Assembly (NCBI GenBank): GCA_052400625.1
Contig: JBQTGH010000004.1
DNA: 64,000 nucleotides
Direction: 5' to 3' (one strand)
DNA from: Thermophagus sp052400625
GTDB lineage: Bacteria; Bacteroidota; Bacteroidia; Bacteroidales; Marinilabiliaceae
Made by a program: the position numbers and the translations under genes. Position 1 is the stretch's first letter. Each line of letters opens with the position of its first letter. The notes below the pieces were generated by a model, which worked only from the letters and a program-made list of their open reading frames with translations, was not told the DNA's origin and made no database searches. Shown one piece after another: positions 36,453 to 45,204 of the stretch.

Positions 36453-37472
36453 TTATTGAAAAAGCAGATCGCCGGATGTACTTGCGGCTTTAATCCAAAC
36501 ATTACCTTTTTCAATCAACAAACTTTTTTCCCCTTTTGATTCTCCTGCCACAATATCTCCTGACTGACTTTTCATTCGGAAGCTTAGATCGTCCAACGAA
36601 TTTTCCAGATCCATGAGAATATCCCCGGAAACAGAATTAAAGCTGCCGGTTTTCAGGATCATCATCTTCTGCCCTCTCTGATCGCCACTGGTGGTCCACA
36701 GCTCCACTGAGCCGGTGACATCCGACAAACGTACATCGCCTGAAACGGTCTTAGCAAGCAGGTTGCCTCTCATCCCGGTCATAAGAATATTGCCCGAGGT
36801 GGCTCTGAATTCCCCACCGTTCAGCAGACTTTCTCCGGAGACATCGCCCGATGTAGTTCCGACATTGCATCGACCTTCCATCATTTTTAAATTAAAATTT
36901 CCAGAAGTACTCTGGCCGGTAAAGGCTCCTTTGACCTTTTCAATTTTAGTATCACCACTCACAGTCTGAACCATTAAGGGCCCTTCCACCACTGAGGCGG
37001 TAATATTTCCCGACACACTTTTCAAATAGGTATTGGCCCCTGCGCCAGAGGTAAATATTTCGCCGGAAACTGTTTTAAGGTTCATGTTATCACTGCCGAT
37101 GTTAGTCACATTCACATTGCCCGACACATTGTTCACCTTAATGGCCACATGATCGGGCACTTTAAACATCAGAAATCCACGGACATTTCCTCTAACACTC
37201 TCTTTATGATCGATCCAAACCTTTAATTCATTACCATTTTGCGATGTTTTAATTGCTAAATCACCGGTCGTTTTAGTGCTTCTGATTTCACCTTTTAGAT
37301 GTACTTCATCCACCCCTCCCGGTTCCACATTCACATCACAGAAAAAACCTTCCACAAGGATTCTTTCAATATTTTGAAAACGGGCGTCGACCTGATCGAC
37401 CAATTGTTGGGCATTGACACTGCAGACAAAACTCCACAGAATAATAGAAAAAATGAAAAAAAGATGCTTCAT
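36453..37472 (-). CDS. DUF4097-type beta-solenoid exported protein
   Basis: 339 aa with a signal peptide (MKHLFFIFSIILWSFVCSVNAQ). The remainder is a ladder of about 10 short repeats of the type TVSGDVRLSDVTG / TTSGDVSGESLLNG / SVSGNITASVVEG, typical of DUF4097 'putative adhesin' parallel beta-helices. Exported; role unknown, often linked to envelope processes or to anti-sigma-like regulators, but none is beside it here. Third in a leftward run after the aminotransferase-like gene and mpl (67 bp gap). Confidence 0.75.
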   Translation of the reverse strand: MKHLFFIFSIILWSFVCSVNAQQLVDQVDARFQNIERILVEGFFCDVNVEPGGVDEVHLKGEIRSTKTTGDLAIKTSQNGNELKVWIDHKESVRGNVRGFLMFKVPDHVAIKVNNVSGNVNVTNIGSDNMNLKTVSGEIFTSGAGANTYLKSVSGNITASVVEGPLMVQTVSGDTKIEKVKGAFTGQSTSGNFNLKMMEGRCNVGTTSGDVSGESLLNGGEFRATSGNILMTGMRGNLLAKTVSGDVRLSDVTGSVELWTTSGDQRGQKMMILKTGSFNSVSGDILMDLENSLDDLSFRMKSQSGDIVAGESKGEKSLLIEKGNVWIKAASTSGDLLFQ

Positions 37473-37540
37473 ATCATTTACTATTTAGACATTACAAAAT
37501 AATGTGACGCTTAAAAGAATGATAAGTTACATCTAACTGC

Positions 37541-38896
37541 TTAGGAAATCAAGCGTGAGGCAATTTTTGAAATATCGATACCCCCCAGATTACCTGAACT
37601 CATGACCAATAGATTGGTATCTTCAATCCTTAATCCGCTCAAGAAATCCTCCAACTGAACGGGGGAAGTTATTACCCTCAGACGCGGTGCCCCAAAAGCC
37701 ATTTTAACCTCCTCCGGGGTGATGGGGGGCAGTTTTTTGTGAGCCACCACTTCGGGATTGAAAAAGACGACTGCCTCATCGGCTTGTGACAAGGTATCCT
37801 TGTATTGTGGCAGGAAATCACGATTCAGGCTACTGAATGTATGCAACTCTGCCACCGCCACCAGCTTCCGCTGAGGGTATTGCTCTTTGACGGCCGACAC
37901 GGTAGCCCGCACTTTGGACGGGGCATGGGCAAAATCGAAAAAGATGGTTGAATCCTCATTTTCTGCCAAAACTTGTAAACGTCGGGCAGCACCATCAAAA
38001 GATTGCATCGCAGCCCAGAATTCTTCCGCCCCAATACCAATCTTTTGCACCACCAACAAGGCACCTGACAAGTTTTGCAAATTATGTCGTCCAAATATTT
38101 TCAGGACAAATTTTCTTTCTCCACATTTCACCAAGGTTTTACCCTTTTCGGTAGTTGCCTCCACTTCCCCATAGGAGACTGCCGTTGCCGATTTTAATTT
38201 CCGGGCAATTCCGGCCAATACCTGATCACCCCCATAATAAAACAGCATTCCACCGGGGCGGATGGATTGTGCGAAAAGTTCAAACTGGTGATTATAGGCC
38301 TCGATGGTCGGGAAAACATTGATGTGATCCCAGGCAATACCGGACACCAAGGCGATATGCGGTTTATACCAAAGAAATTTCGGGCGACGGTCAATGGGGG
38401 ACGACAAATATTCGTCGCCTTCGAATATCGCCAAAGGGGCATCCTCAGATAAACGCACCATGGTATCAAAACCTTTGATATTGGCCCCCACCATAAAATC
38501 AAAATCTTTGTTTAAGGTCTTGAGAACATGAAGGAGCATGGAAGTGATGGTGGTTTTTCCGTGACTTCCGGCTATGACCACTCTGGTTTTATGGCGGGTT
38601 TGCTCAAAAAGATATTCAGGATAGGAATAGACTTTTATATTTAGTTCACGAGCTTTTAACAGTTCGGGATTATCGGGTCGGGCATGCATCCCCAAAATAA
38701 CGGCATCGATCTCGGAAGTAATTTTATCCGAATTCCACCCCATGACATCGGGCAATAATCCATATTGTTTCAGTCGACTTCGACTGGGTTCAAACACCTC
38801 ATCATCGGAGCCCGAAACATTATAACCTTTTTTGTGAAGAGCAATGGCCAGATTATGCATGGCACTTCCCCCTATGGCAATAAAATGTATCCTCAT
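37541..38896 (-). CDS. mpl: UDP-MurNAc:L-Ala-gamma-D-Glu-meso-DAP ligase
   Basis: 451 aa, Mur-ligase fold, cytoplasmic. N-terminal HFIAIGGSAMHNLA (Mpl/MurC-type UDP-binding loop with GGSAM in place of MurC GIGG), ATP P-loop AGSHGKTTITSM near residue 110, AIFEGDEYLSSPIDRRPKF, central GIAWDHINVF, and C-terminal FFDFAHAPSKVRATV. It reattaches the recycled tripeptide L-Ala-gamma-D-Glu-mDAP to UDP-MurNAc, short-cutting wall synthesis. This implies mDAP-type peptidoglycan recycling and fits the AmpG-like permease elsewhere in the window. Length is normal. Confidence 0.93.
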   Translation of the reverse strand: MRIHFIAIGGSAMHNLAIALHKKGYNVSGSDDEVFEPSRSRLKQYGLLPDVMGWNSDKITSEIDAVILGMHARPDNPELLKARELNIKVYSYPEYLFEQTRHKTRVVIAGSHGKTTITSMLLHVLKTLNKDFDFMVGANIKGFDTMVRLSEDAPLAIFEGDEYLSSPIDRRPKFLWYKPHIALVSGIAWDHINVFPTIEAYNHQFELFAQSIRPGGMLFYYGGDQVLAGIARKLKSATAVSYGEVEATTEKGKTLVKCGERKFVLKIFGRHNLQNLSGALLVVQKIGIGAEEFWAAMQSFDGAARRLQVLAENEDSTIFFDFAHAPSKVRATVSAVKEQYPQRKLVAVAELHTFSSLNRDFLPQYKDTLSQADEAVVFFNPEVVAHKKLPPITPEEVKMAFGAPRLRVITSPVQLEDFLSGLRIEDTNLLVMSSGNLGGIDISKIASRLIS

Positions 38897-38956
38897 ATGA
38901 TCCTTGCTGACATGAAAAATGTAACGATCAACAAAGAAAACAAAACTTTACGGATA

Positions 38957-39616
38957 TTACATCTCTACGGGGGCAATATTGGATTCCCTACTTTTGATCG
39001 TCCCCTGCCAATGGGCATGCAGATCAAAATTCAGGGAACGGGCATTTCCTTCAGTTTGAACCAGCTTGCTTCGGCGCGCCACCACAAACGATTGATCCGG
39101 AAGGTTATTCCAACCGCCAATCATAAAATCGACCATTCCGCAGGTTCGCTCCTTTACCTTTTGAACCGGCGTTCGGCAATAGAGAATGAGTTCTATATCG
39201 CTCATCCTTAAAATGGGTGACAAATAACGGATATATTCCGCTATCGGTTCTTTATTGTCAGCCACCACCAAAACCAAATGTGAGATCTCCGGATAGCGTG
39301 GCAAAAGCGTATTCATCAAAGGAATTTCTTGGGGAGCGGCCTCAAAACAAATGGCTGAGATATCCAGCTTATCTGCTCTTTCAGCAATGTCACCCAAAAA
39401 ACCTTTCCCTGTTATTAACATCTCCTTTCCATGCGGGATTGCCGACGAAAGCACACAGTCGAGAGCTTGGAGAGAGGAGCTATTAAAAAAGATCGCCTCG
39501 AAACCGGTTCGATAAAAATGGTTTGGTGGAATGGAGTCCTGCGTCCACATGGAGACAACGCTCCGGCTTAAATCGTCAGAAACGATCTTTTGTCCGGGAA
39601 GAGAAAGCATACCCAT
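38957..39616 (-). CDS. Degenerate class V aminotransferase-like protein lacking the PLP lysine
   Basis: 219 aa, no signal peptide. The layout follows the large domain of class V (fold type I) aminotransferases: MLSLPGQKIVSDDLSRSVVS at the start, a small-residue FFNSSSLQALDCVLSSAIPHG block where the family has TGSGTxAMEA, then KEMLITGKGFLGDIAERA. The region expected to carry the Schiff-base lysine reads VDFMIGGWNNLPDQSFVVA, with Asn instead of Lys, and the C-terminal domain is absent. If the resemblance holds it cannot be a normal PLP aminotransferase; it may be a pseudoenzyme. First gene before mpl (60 bp). The similarity is weak and judged by eye. Confidence 0.4.
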   Translation of the reverse strand: MGMLSLPGQKIVSDDLSRSVVSMWTQDSIPPNHFYRTGFEAIFFNSSSLQALDCVLSSAIPHGKEMLITGKGFLGDIAERADKLDISAICFEAAPQEIPLMNTLLPRYPEISHLVLVVADNKEPIAEYIRYLSPILRMSDIELILYCRTPVQKVKERTCGMVDFMIGGWNNLPDQSFVVARRSKLVQTEGNARSLNFDLHAHWQGTIKSRESNIAPVEM

Positions 39617-39784
39617 AATTTTTTGATTTAGATGATTACTATCCGAATGTTGGAATTGGGATGGCTAAGAAAGAGTCCAAATATTATCCAAACATTAATG
39701 ACGCATTACCAAAACCTTAATATTTCTAATTCATTGACAATCGGGCAACAAGATACACGTACACAACGGAACAAATAAAACGTC

Positions 39785-39792
39785 TATTTTTG
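39785..39792 (+). promoter_or_regulatory. -7 box of priA
   Basis: TATTTTTG fits TAnnTTTG, 48 bp before the ATG at 39840, in the 223-bp divergent region between priA and the aminotransferase-like gene. Confidence 0.5.
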
Positions 39793-39839
39793 ATGCCGCT
39801 TTCTTTTTCTAACTTTATGCTCCCTAATAAAAGCCAATC

Positions 39840-42311
39840 ATGACACCGGACTTATATGCCGACATTATATTACCCGTACCGCTTCCCCGGCTCTTCACCT
39901 ATCAGGTGCCTGCTGAGCCGGAATTCAAACATCTGGAACCCGGCATTCGTGTAGTAGTGCCCTTTGGAAAAAAGAAGCAATATTCCGGGATTATCTACTG
40001 CCTCCACCGGAACCGTCCGGAAAGTTATGATACCAAGCCCATACTATCCGTCCTCGACAAAAGTCCGGTTGTCACCGCCAAACAACTGGACTTCTGGCAA
40101 TGGATCGCAGAATATTATCAATGTACGCTGGGTGAAGTCTACAAGGCAGCTCTCCCCTCCGGATTAAAACTGGAAAGCGAAACCCGGGTGTACTTTAATC
40201 CCGACTATGAACAATCCGATGAGTTGCCGGAAAAAGCCGTGAAGCTGCTCTTCTTCTTATCGGAAAAGAAAGTCGCGACGATCGGTGACATCAATGATTT
40301 TCTGGAACAAAAGAACAGCTTTAACCTGTTACAAAAAATGATTGATGAGAAAGCCGTTTTTGTTACCGAGCAGATCAAGGAAGGGTATCGTCCCAAAAAA
40401 GAGAACTTCCTCAGAGTAGGAGAAACGTACAGAAATGAAACAGAACTGCATGAAGCTTTCAACCACCTTGAGAAAGCACCACGGCAACTGGAATTACTCA
40501 TGAGGCTGATTCAGTTGGTGGGGGGGGCAGGTAATGCCCTGCAGGGGAAAACCATTTCACGCAAATTACTTCTTAAAGAACACCCTGGTTCGACGACAGC
40601 TCTCAATGAACTGATCAAAAAAAAGATACTGGAACAACAAGCTATTGAAGTGGGACGCCTGGAACAGTGGCAAGGCAACCTAAAAGAAAAAAACACTTTT
40701 TCACCGGCTCAGGCCAAAGCCTATGAAGATATTGAGGAGTCCTTCAAAGAACATACCGTGGTGCTTTTTCATGGAGTTACCTCAAGTGGGAAAACCGAAC
40801 TCTATATTCATCTCATTGAAAAATATCTGAAAGCAGGCCAACAAGTCCTCTACCTCTTACCGGAAATTGCCTTGACTACCCAAATCACTCATCGGTTGAA
40901 GAAACATTTCGGCAACAAGCTGGGCATCTATCACTCCAAATTCAGTAATGAAGAGCGCGTCGAGGTTTACCGTGACCTCCTGGAAGAAAAAAACTATCAG
41001 GTCATTTTGGGCGTTCGCTCATCCATATTTTTACCTTTCCGGAATCTGGGACTCATCATTGTTGATGAAGAACATGAACATTCATTCAAACAATTTGACC
41101 CGGCTCCCCGCTATCATGCCCGCGATGCAGGAATAATGCTGGCACACCGTCACGGTGCCAAGGTATTGTTGGGCACGGCAACCCCTTCCATAGAAAGCTA
41201 TTATAATGCGGAAAGAGGAAAATATGGGCTGGTAGAGCTTCACACGCGCTACGACGACATACAACTTCCCCGCATCGTGGTAGCCGACCTAAAGGAAGCC
41301 CGACGAAAAAAACAGATGAAATCACATTTTACCCCTGAATTATTTACAGAGATTCAGAACGCATTGGCCAACAAGCAACAGATCATCCTGTTTCAAAACA
41401 GAAGGGGCTTTTCACCTTTTCTGGAATGCACTGTCTGCTCGTGGGTCCCCCGTTGCAATTTTTGCGATGTGAGCATGACCTACCATAAAAAAATGAACCA
41501 ATTGGTTTGTCATTATTGTGGACATACCGTAACCACTCCCACCACCTGTCAGGCATGTGGAAGCCCTGCACTCTCCACACAGGGCTTTGGCACGGAAAAA
41601 ATAGAAGAAGAGGTAAAATTGCTGTTTCCCGAAGCCAAAGTTGCCCGAATGGATTTGGACACCACCCGTTCCAAAAAGTCGTATCAAACCTTAATCTCCG
41701 ATTTTGAGTCGGGCGCCGTAGATATTTTGATCGGCACACAAATGGTCACCAAAGGCCTCGATTTTGACAATGTAAATATGGTGGGAATACTAAATGCCGA
41801 CAACCTTCTTAACATGCCCGATTTCAGAGCTTTTGAGAGAGGTTTTCAGATGATGGCTCAGGTAAGTGGACGTGCCGGACGAAAAAACAAAAGAGGAACA
41901 GTGGTTTTACAAACTTCCTCTCCGGAGCATCCGATCATCCAATATGTGGTAGAAAACAACTACTATCAGATGTACCGGAGCCAACTTACAGAAAGGCACG
42001 CATTCAATTATCCCCCCTATTTCAGATTGATCTATTTGGTATTAAAACATAAACAAAAACCGGTAGTGGACAAAGCCGCCCAATCTCTGGCGGAACATTT
42101 GCGAGCCCTTTTGGGGAGCCGTGTTCTTGGGCCTCAAGAGCCGCCGGTGGGCCGCATTCAAAATCAATATTTATCTCGTATCCTCATCAAATTTGAAAAA
42201 GCCCATTCCCCAGGTCGTGTCAAAAACATCATCAACGACGCTGTCAACACCTTATTGAGTCATCAACGCTGGAAATATGTTTCTATCCATGCAGATGTGG
42301 ATCCTCTATAA
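39840..42311 (+). CDS. priA: Primosomal protein N', replication-restart helicase
   Basis: 823 aa. N-terminal DNA-binding domain (ADIILPVPLPRLFTYQVP, GIRVVVPFGKKKQYSGII), helicase core with Walker A GVTSSGKTE (residues 312-320, K318) and DEEH box (409-412), HARDAG, LGTATPSIESY, and an eight-cysteine double zinc site (CTVC, CNFC, CHYC, CQAC; about residues 530-575) inserted before the second RecA domain (GTQMVTKGLDFDNV, QVSGRAGR). Unwinds stalled forks and loads the replisome. Length slightly over E. coli PriA. Monocistronic. Confidence 0.96.
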   Translation: MTPDLYADIILPVPLPRLFTYQVPAEPEFKHLEPGIRVVVPFGKKKQYSGIIYCLHRNRPESYDTKPILSVLDKSPVVTAKQLDFWQWIAEYYQCTLGEVYKAALPSGLKLESETRVYFNPDYEQSDELPEKAVKLLFFLSEKKVATIGDINDFLEQKNSFNLLQKMIDEKAVFVTEQIKEGYRPKKENFLRVGETYRNETELHEAFNHLEKAPRQLELLMRLIQLVGGAGNALQGKTISRKLLLKEHPGSTTALNELIKKKILEQQAIEVGRLEQWQGNLKEKNTFSPAQAKAYEDIEESFKEHTVVLFHGVTSSGKTELYIHLIEKYLKAGQQVLYLLPEIALTTQITHRLKKHFGNKLGIYHSKFSNEERVEVYRDLLEEKNYQVILGVRSSIFLPFRNLGLIIVDEEHEHSFKQFDPAPRYHARDAGIMLAHRHGAKVLLGTATPSIESYYNAERGKYGLVELHTRYDDIQLPRIVVADLKEARRKKQMKSHFTPELFTEIQNALANKQQIILFQNRRGFSPFLECTVCSWVPRCNFCDVSMTYHKKMNQLVCHYCGHTVTTPTTCQACGSPALSTQGFGTEKIEEEVKLLFPEAKVARMDLDTTRSKKSYQTLISDFESGAVDILIGTQMVTKGLDFDNVNMVGILNADNLLNMPDFRAFERGFQMMAQVSGRAGRKNKRGTVVLQTSSPEHPIIQYVVENNYYQMYRSQLTERHAFNYPPYFRLIYLVLKHKQKPVVDKAAQSLAEHLRALLGSRVLGPQEPPVGRIQNQYLSRILIKFEKAHSPGRVKNIINDAVNTLLSHQRWKYVSIHADVDPL

Positions 42312-42335
42312 CCCCAAAAAGTAAACGGATTTTTA

Positions 42336-42443
42336 TACCTTTGCAGGAAGGCTTAACCCCCTTAAAACGAGCTTAATCTTTGCTTATTAATGAAATAAAT
42401 AGCAAGAAGAAAGCTATTTTTTTAAGATAAAAGTATAACTTTG
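42336..42443 (+). promoter_or_regulatory. Two -7 boxes upstream of parA
   Basis: TACCTTTG (42336-42343) and TAACTTTG (42436-42443) both match TAnnTTTG. The second is 57 bp before ATG 42501 and lies on the alternative start 42441, so it argues for 42501. Confidence 0.6.
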
Positions 42444-42500
42444 GCTGTTGCCCAAAATGGGTATATTACCATATCCCGGAAAATTGAAAAATTTAAATCT

Positions 42501-43301
42501 ATGGCTAAAATAATTGCTTTAGCAAACCAGAAAGGTGGTGTTGGAAAAACAACAACAGCGATCAACCTTGCTGCCAGTCTGGCAGTACTCGAATACAATG
42601 TCCTGATCATCGATGCCGATCCGCAGGCCAATGCAACCTCGGGGCTGGGTTTCGACCTTCGGGAAGTAGAGACAAGTATTTACGAATGCATTGTAGATGG
42701 AGAAGACCCCAGGAAAGCCATTCAGGAAGGGGAAATTGATCACTTGTATTTGCTTCCGTCTCACATCGATCTGGTAGGAGCCGAAATAGAGATGCTTAAT
42801 ATGCCCGACAGAGAAAAAGTCCTTAAAAACGTCATCAATAAAATCACTGATGATTTCGACTTTATTCTGATCGATTGTTCTCCTTCATTGGGTTTAATCA
42901 CTGTCAATGCTCTGACAGCCGCCGATTCGGTTATCATTCCCGTTCAATGTGAATATTTTGCATTGGAAGGATTAGGGAAATTACTAAATACCATCAAGAT
43001 TATTCAGAATCGTCTCAATCCGGAATTGGAAATAGAAGGATTCCTCCTTACCATGTACGATTCCAGACTTCGACTTTCGAACCAGGTGGTAGAAGAAGTG
43101 AAGAAGCATTTTCAAGATATGGTATTTGAAACGCTTATCACGCGCAACATAAAACTGAGTGAAGCACCCAGTTACGGGAAAGCGGTTGTAATGTATGATG
43201 CTGCATCGAAAGGTGCCATGAACTATCTCAACCTGGCCCGGGAGTTGTTACAGAAAAATAACATGACACAGATTGACAGTAAAAATAAAGTAGCCAACTA
43301 A
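42501..43301 (+). CDS. parA: Chromosome-partitioning ATPase ParA/Soj
   Basis: 266 aa from ATG 42501; a GTG/TTG-type start 60 bp upstream adds 20 residues before the conserved MAKIIALANQKGGVGKT and overlaps a promoter box. Deviant Walker A KGGVGKTTT (residues 11-19), Walker A' DADPQANAT, IIDCSPSLGLITVNAL switch region and LYLLPSHIDLVGAEIE. A dimerising ATPase on the nucleoid that moves ParB-parS complexes and positions the origin. It is followed by parB after 17 bp. No parS 16-mer was seen in the window. Confidence 0.95.
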   Translation: MAKIIALANQKGGVGKTTTAINLAASLAVLEYNVLIIDADPQANATSGLGFDLREVETSIYECIVDGEDPRKAIQEGEIDHLYLLPSHIDLVGAEIEMLNMPDREKVLKNVINKITDDFDFILIDCSPSLGLITVNALTAADSVIIPVQCEYFALEGLGKLLNTIKIIQNRLNPELEIEGFLLTMYDSRLRLSNQVVEEVKKHFQDMVFETLITRNIKLSEAPSYGKAVVMYDAASKGAMNYLNLARELLQKNNMTQIDSKNKVAN

Positions 43302-43318
43302 AGATACAGGAGAAAACA

Positions 43319-44200
43319 ATGGCAAGAAAAAATGCATTGGGACGAGGACTTGGAGCTTTAATTGACAATCCCGACGATTACTCAAGGAGTGCCCCAAAAC
43401 CGGAAGCCTCCATCAACGAAATTCCCGTAGAAAAAATAGAAGGTAACCCTTGGCAACCCCGTTCCCGATTTGACGAAGAAAGACTTAATGAACTGGCCGC
43501 CTCCATCCGCAAAATAGGCATCATTCAACCTCTGACCCTCCGTAAAACAGGAGATAAATATCAGCTAATTGCGGGAGAACGACGCTTCAGAGCATCTAAA
43601 ATAGCCGGTCTAAAAACCGTTCCGGCCTATGTTCGTAATGCGGAAGATGATGCCATGCTGGAGATGGCATTGGTGGAAAACATTCAACGGGAAGACCTCG
43701 ATCCCATTGAAGTGGCCATAAGTTACCAACGTCTGATGGAAGAGTGCAACCTGACGCAGGAAAGCATGTCGGAAAGAGTCGGAAAAAAACGATCCACCAT
43801 ATCCAATTATTTGCGACTCCTTAAATTACCGGCTGAAATACAACTGGGACTTCGGGAGAAACAAATCTCCATGGGTCATGCCCGTGCACTGATCAATTTA
43901 GAAGACCAAAAAGAAAGGCTGAAAATATTCAATCAGATCATAAAAGAAGACCTGAGCGTCAGGAAGGTGGAGGAACTGGTTAGAAAAGCCACAAAAGGAG
44001 AGGAACCCAAGAAAAAGGAGGCAAAAAAGGAACTCCCTGTCGAATATGAACAATTGAGACAGCAATTATCCAACTTTTTTAAAACCAACATTCAGTTTTC
44101 CAGAGGGAATGACGGAAAAGGGAAAATCGTTATTCCTTTCCGCAACGACGATGAGTTGGAAAAGATTGTCAATGTTCTCGACAAAGCCAATACAAAATAA
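43319..44200 (+). CDS. parB: Chromosome-partitioning protein ParB/Spo0J
   Basis: 293 aa. Starts MARKNALGRGLGALI, then the ParB N-terminal CTPase/nuclease-like domain (NPWQPRSRFDEERLNEL, GERRFRASKIAGLKTVPA, LVENIQREDLDPIEVA), a central HTH (NLTQESMSERVGKKRSTISNYLRLL) and a C-terminal dimerisation segment after a Lys/Glu-rich linker (EEPKKKEAKKE). Binds parS and spreads as a CTP-dependent clamp. Second gene of the parA-parB-DUF5683 operon. Confidence 0.95.
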   Translation: MARKNALGRGLGALIDNPDDYSRSAPKPEASINEIPVEKIEGNPWQPRSRFDEERLNELAASIRKIGIIQPLTLRKTGDKYQLIAGERRFRASKIAGLKTVPAYVRNAEDDAMLEMALVENIQREDLDPIEVAISYQRLMEECNLTQESMSERVGKKRSTISNYLRLLKLPAEIQLGLREKQISMGHARALINLEDQKERLKIFNQIIKEDLSVRKVEELVRKATKGEEPKKKEAKKELPVEYEQLRQQLSNFFKTNIQFSRGNDGKGKIVIPFRNDDELEKIVNVLDKANTK

Positions 44201-44215
44201 AATATAACGGGGAGG

Positions 44216-44884
44216 ATGGACTTTATGCTGTGGCGGAGGTTTGAGAGAACGCTCATAATAATAATATTGCTTTTGGCAGGGACCGGGACGCACTGGCTTC
44301 AGGCTCAGGAAATCGTAACTACCGATACCGTTGCCTTTAACGCTGAGACTTCTCTGCAAGAGGTTTTCCCAATTCCGGAAAAAGAGATCCATTCCCCCCA
44401 TAAGGCGACTTTTTATTCTGCTATTCTGCCGGGGCTGGGACAGGCATACAACAAAAAATACTGGAAAATTCCAATCATATACGGGGTTATAGGCTCTATG
44501 ACCTACGCGATCCATTTCAACACCACCAACTATACCAAATACAAAAATGCCTATCGCGATTTCCTGATCGGTGATCCGGGGAATAAATCCTACATAGAGG
44601 TCATTCCTCCAACCCTAACGGTTGAACAGGTGGAGGGCCAATATGCCCAATGGTTTGAAGAAGCGCTCGAAAACAAAAAGGAGTATTACCGTCGATACAG
44701 AGACTTAAGCTACATTATTATGGCCGGCATCTATGTTTTAAACTTGATAGATGCCACGGTAGATGCTCACTTTTATGATTTTGATGTGAGTGATGATCTT
44801 TCTATGAGAGTGCATCCTGTAATTATGGAGCCGACACCTTTTTCCCAAAAAAATATCGGAATACAGTTGTCTTTTAATTTTTAA
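44216..44884 (+). CDS. DUF5683 membrane protein downstream of parB
   Basis: 222 aa. N-terminal signal or TM segment (LIIIILLLAGTGTHWLQAQ), then the DUF5683 signature KATFYSAILPGLGQAYNKKYWKIPIIYG, a second TM region, and YIIMAGIYVLNLIDATVDAHFYDFDVSDDL near the C-terminus. Membrane or envelope protein of unknown role, commonly found directly after parB in Bacteroidota. Start could also be Met4 (44225). It is 15 bp from parB and ends at the terminator at 44931. Confidence 0.85.
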   Translation: MDFMLWRRFERTLIIIILLLAGTGTHWLQAQEIVTTDTVAFNAETSLQEVFPIPEKEIHSPHKATFYSAILPGLGQAYNKKYWKIPIIYGVIGSMTYAIHFNTTNYTKYKNAYRDFLIGDPGNKSYIEVIPPTLTVEQVEGQYAQWFEEALENKKEYYRRYRDLSYIIMAGIYVLNLIDATVDAHFYDFDVSDDLSMRVHPVIMEPTPFSQKNIGIQLSFNF

Positions 44885-44930
44885 ACTTATTCTGGGAGCG
44901 AAATGATGTTTTTTTGGGGGTAGGATTACT

Positions 44931-44987
44931 AATCGGGTCTAATTGGTTAACAGATAAGGACAATCCGCGAATTAGACCGGATTTTTG
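44931..44987 (+). terminator. Terminator of the parA-parB-DUF5683 operon
   Basis: The 14-base arm AATCGGGTCTAATT (44931-44944) pairs with AATTAGACCGGATT (44970-44983), one mismatch, followed by TTTTTG. The rest of the 320-bp gap (44885-45204) shows no convincing gene. Confidence 0.65.
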
Positions 44988-45204
44988 CAAACAAAACCAT
45001 CATGGCAATGCTTGCCAAAAAAGAATGTGTATACAATTTAAGTACGCCATGCGAGTTCCATCAGACCAATGGATTAACCAATTTTTATACGGATGAAACC
45101 TTTCTGGTCTACCCTCGTAACCGATATATTCGGCAGACCGACCGGGTCATTCGGTATTGCCAACCGCTTCCTAGTACACACAAACCGTCAGAAAAGAAAA
45201 AAAG

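Noticed and set aside
38765..39211. Long plus-strand frame across mpl and the aminotransferase-like gene
   Set aside because: Antisense shadow of two coding regions with better-supported products.
42312..44215. parS site near parAB
   Set aside because: No sequence close to TGTTTCACGTGAAACA was seen; the site is probably elsewhere near the origin.
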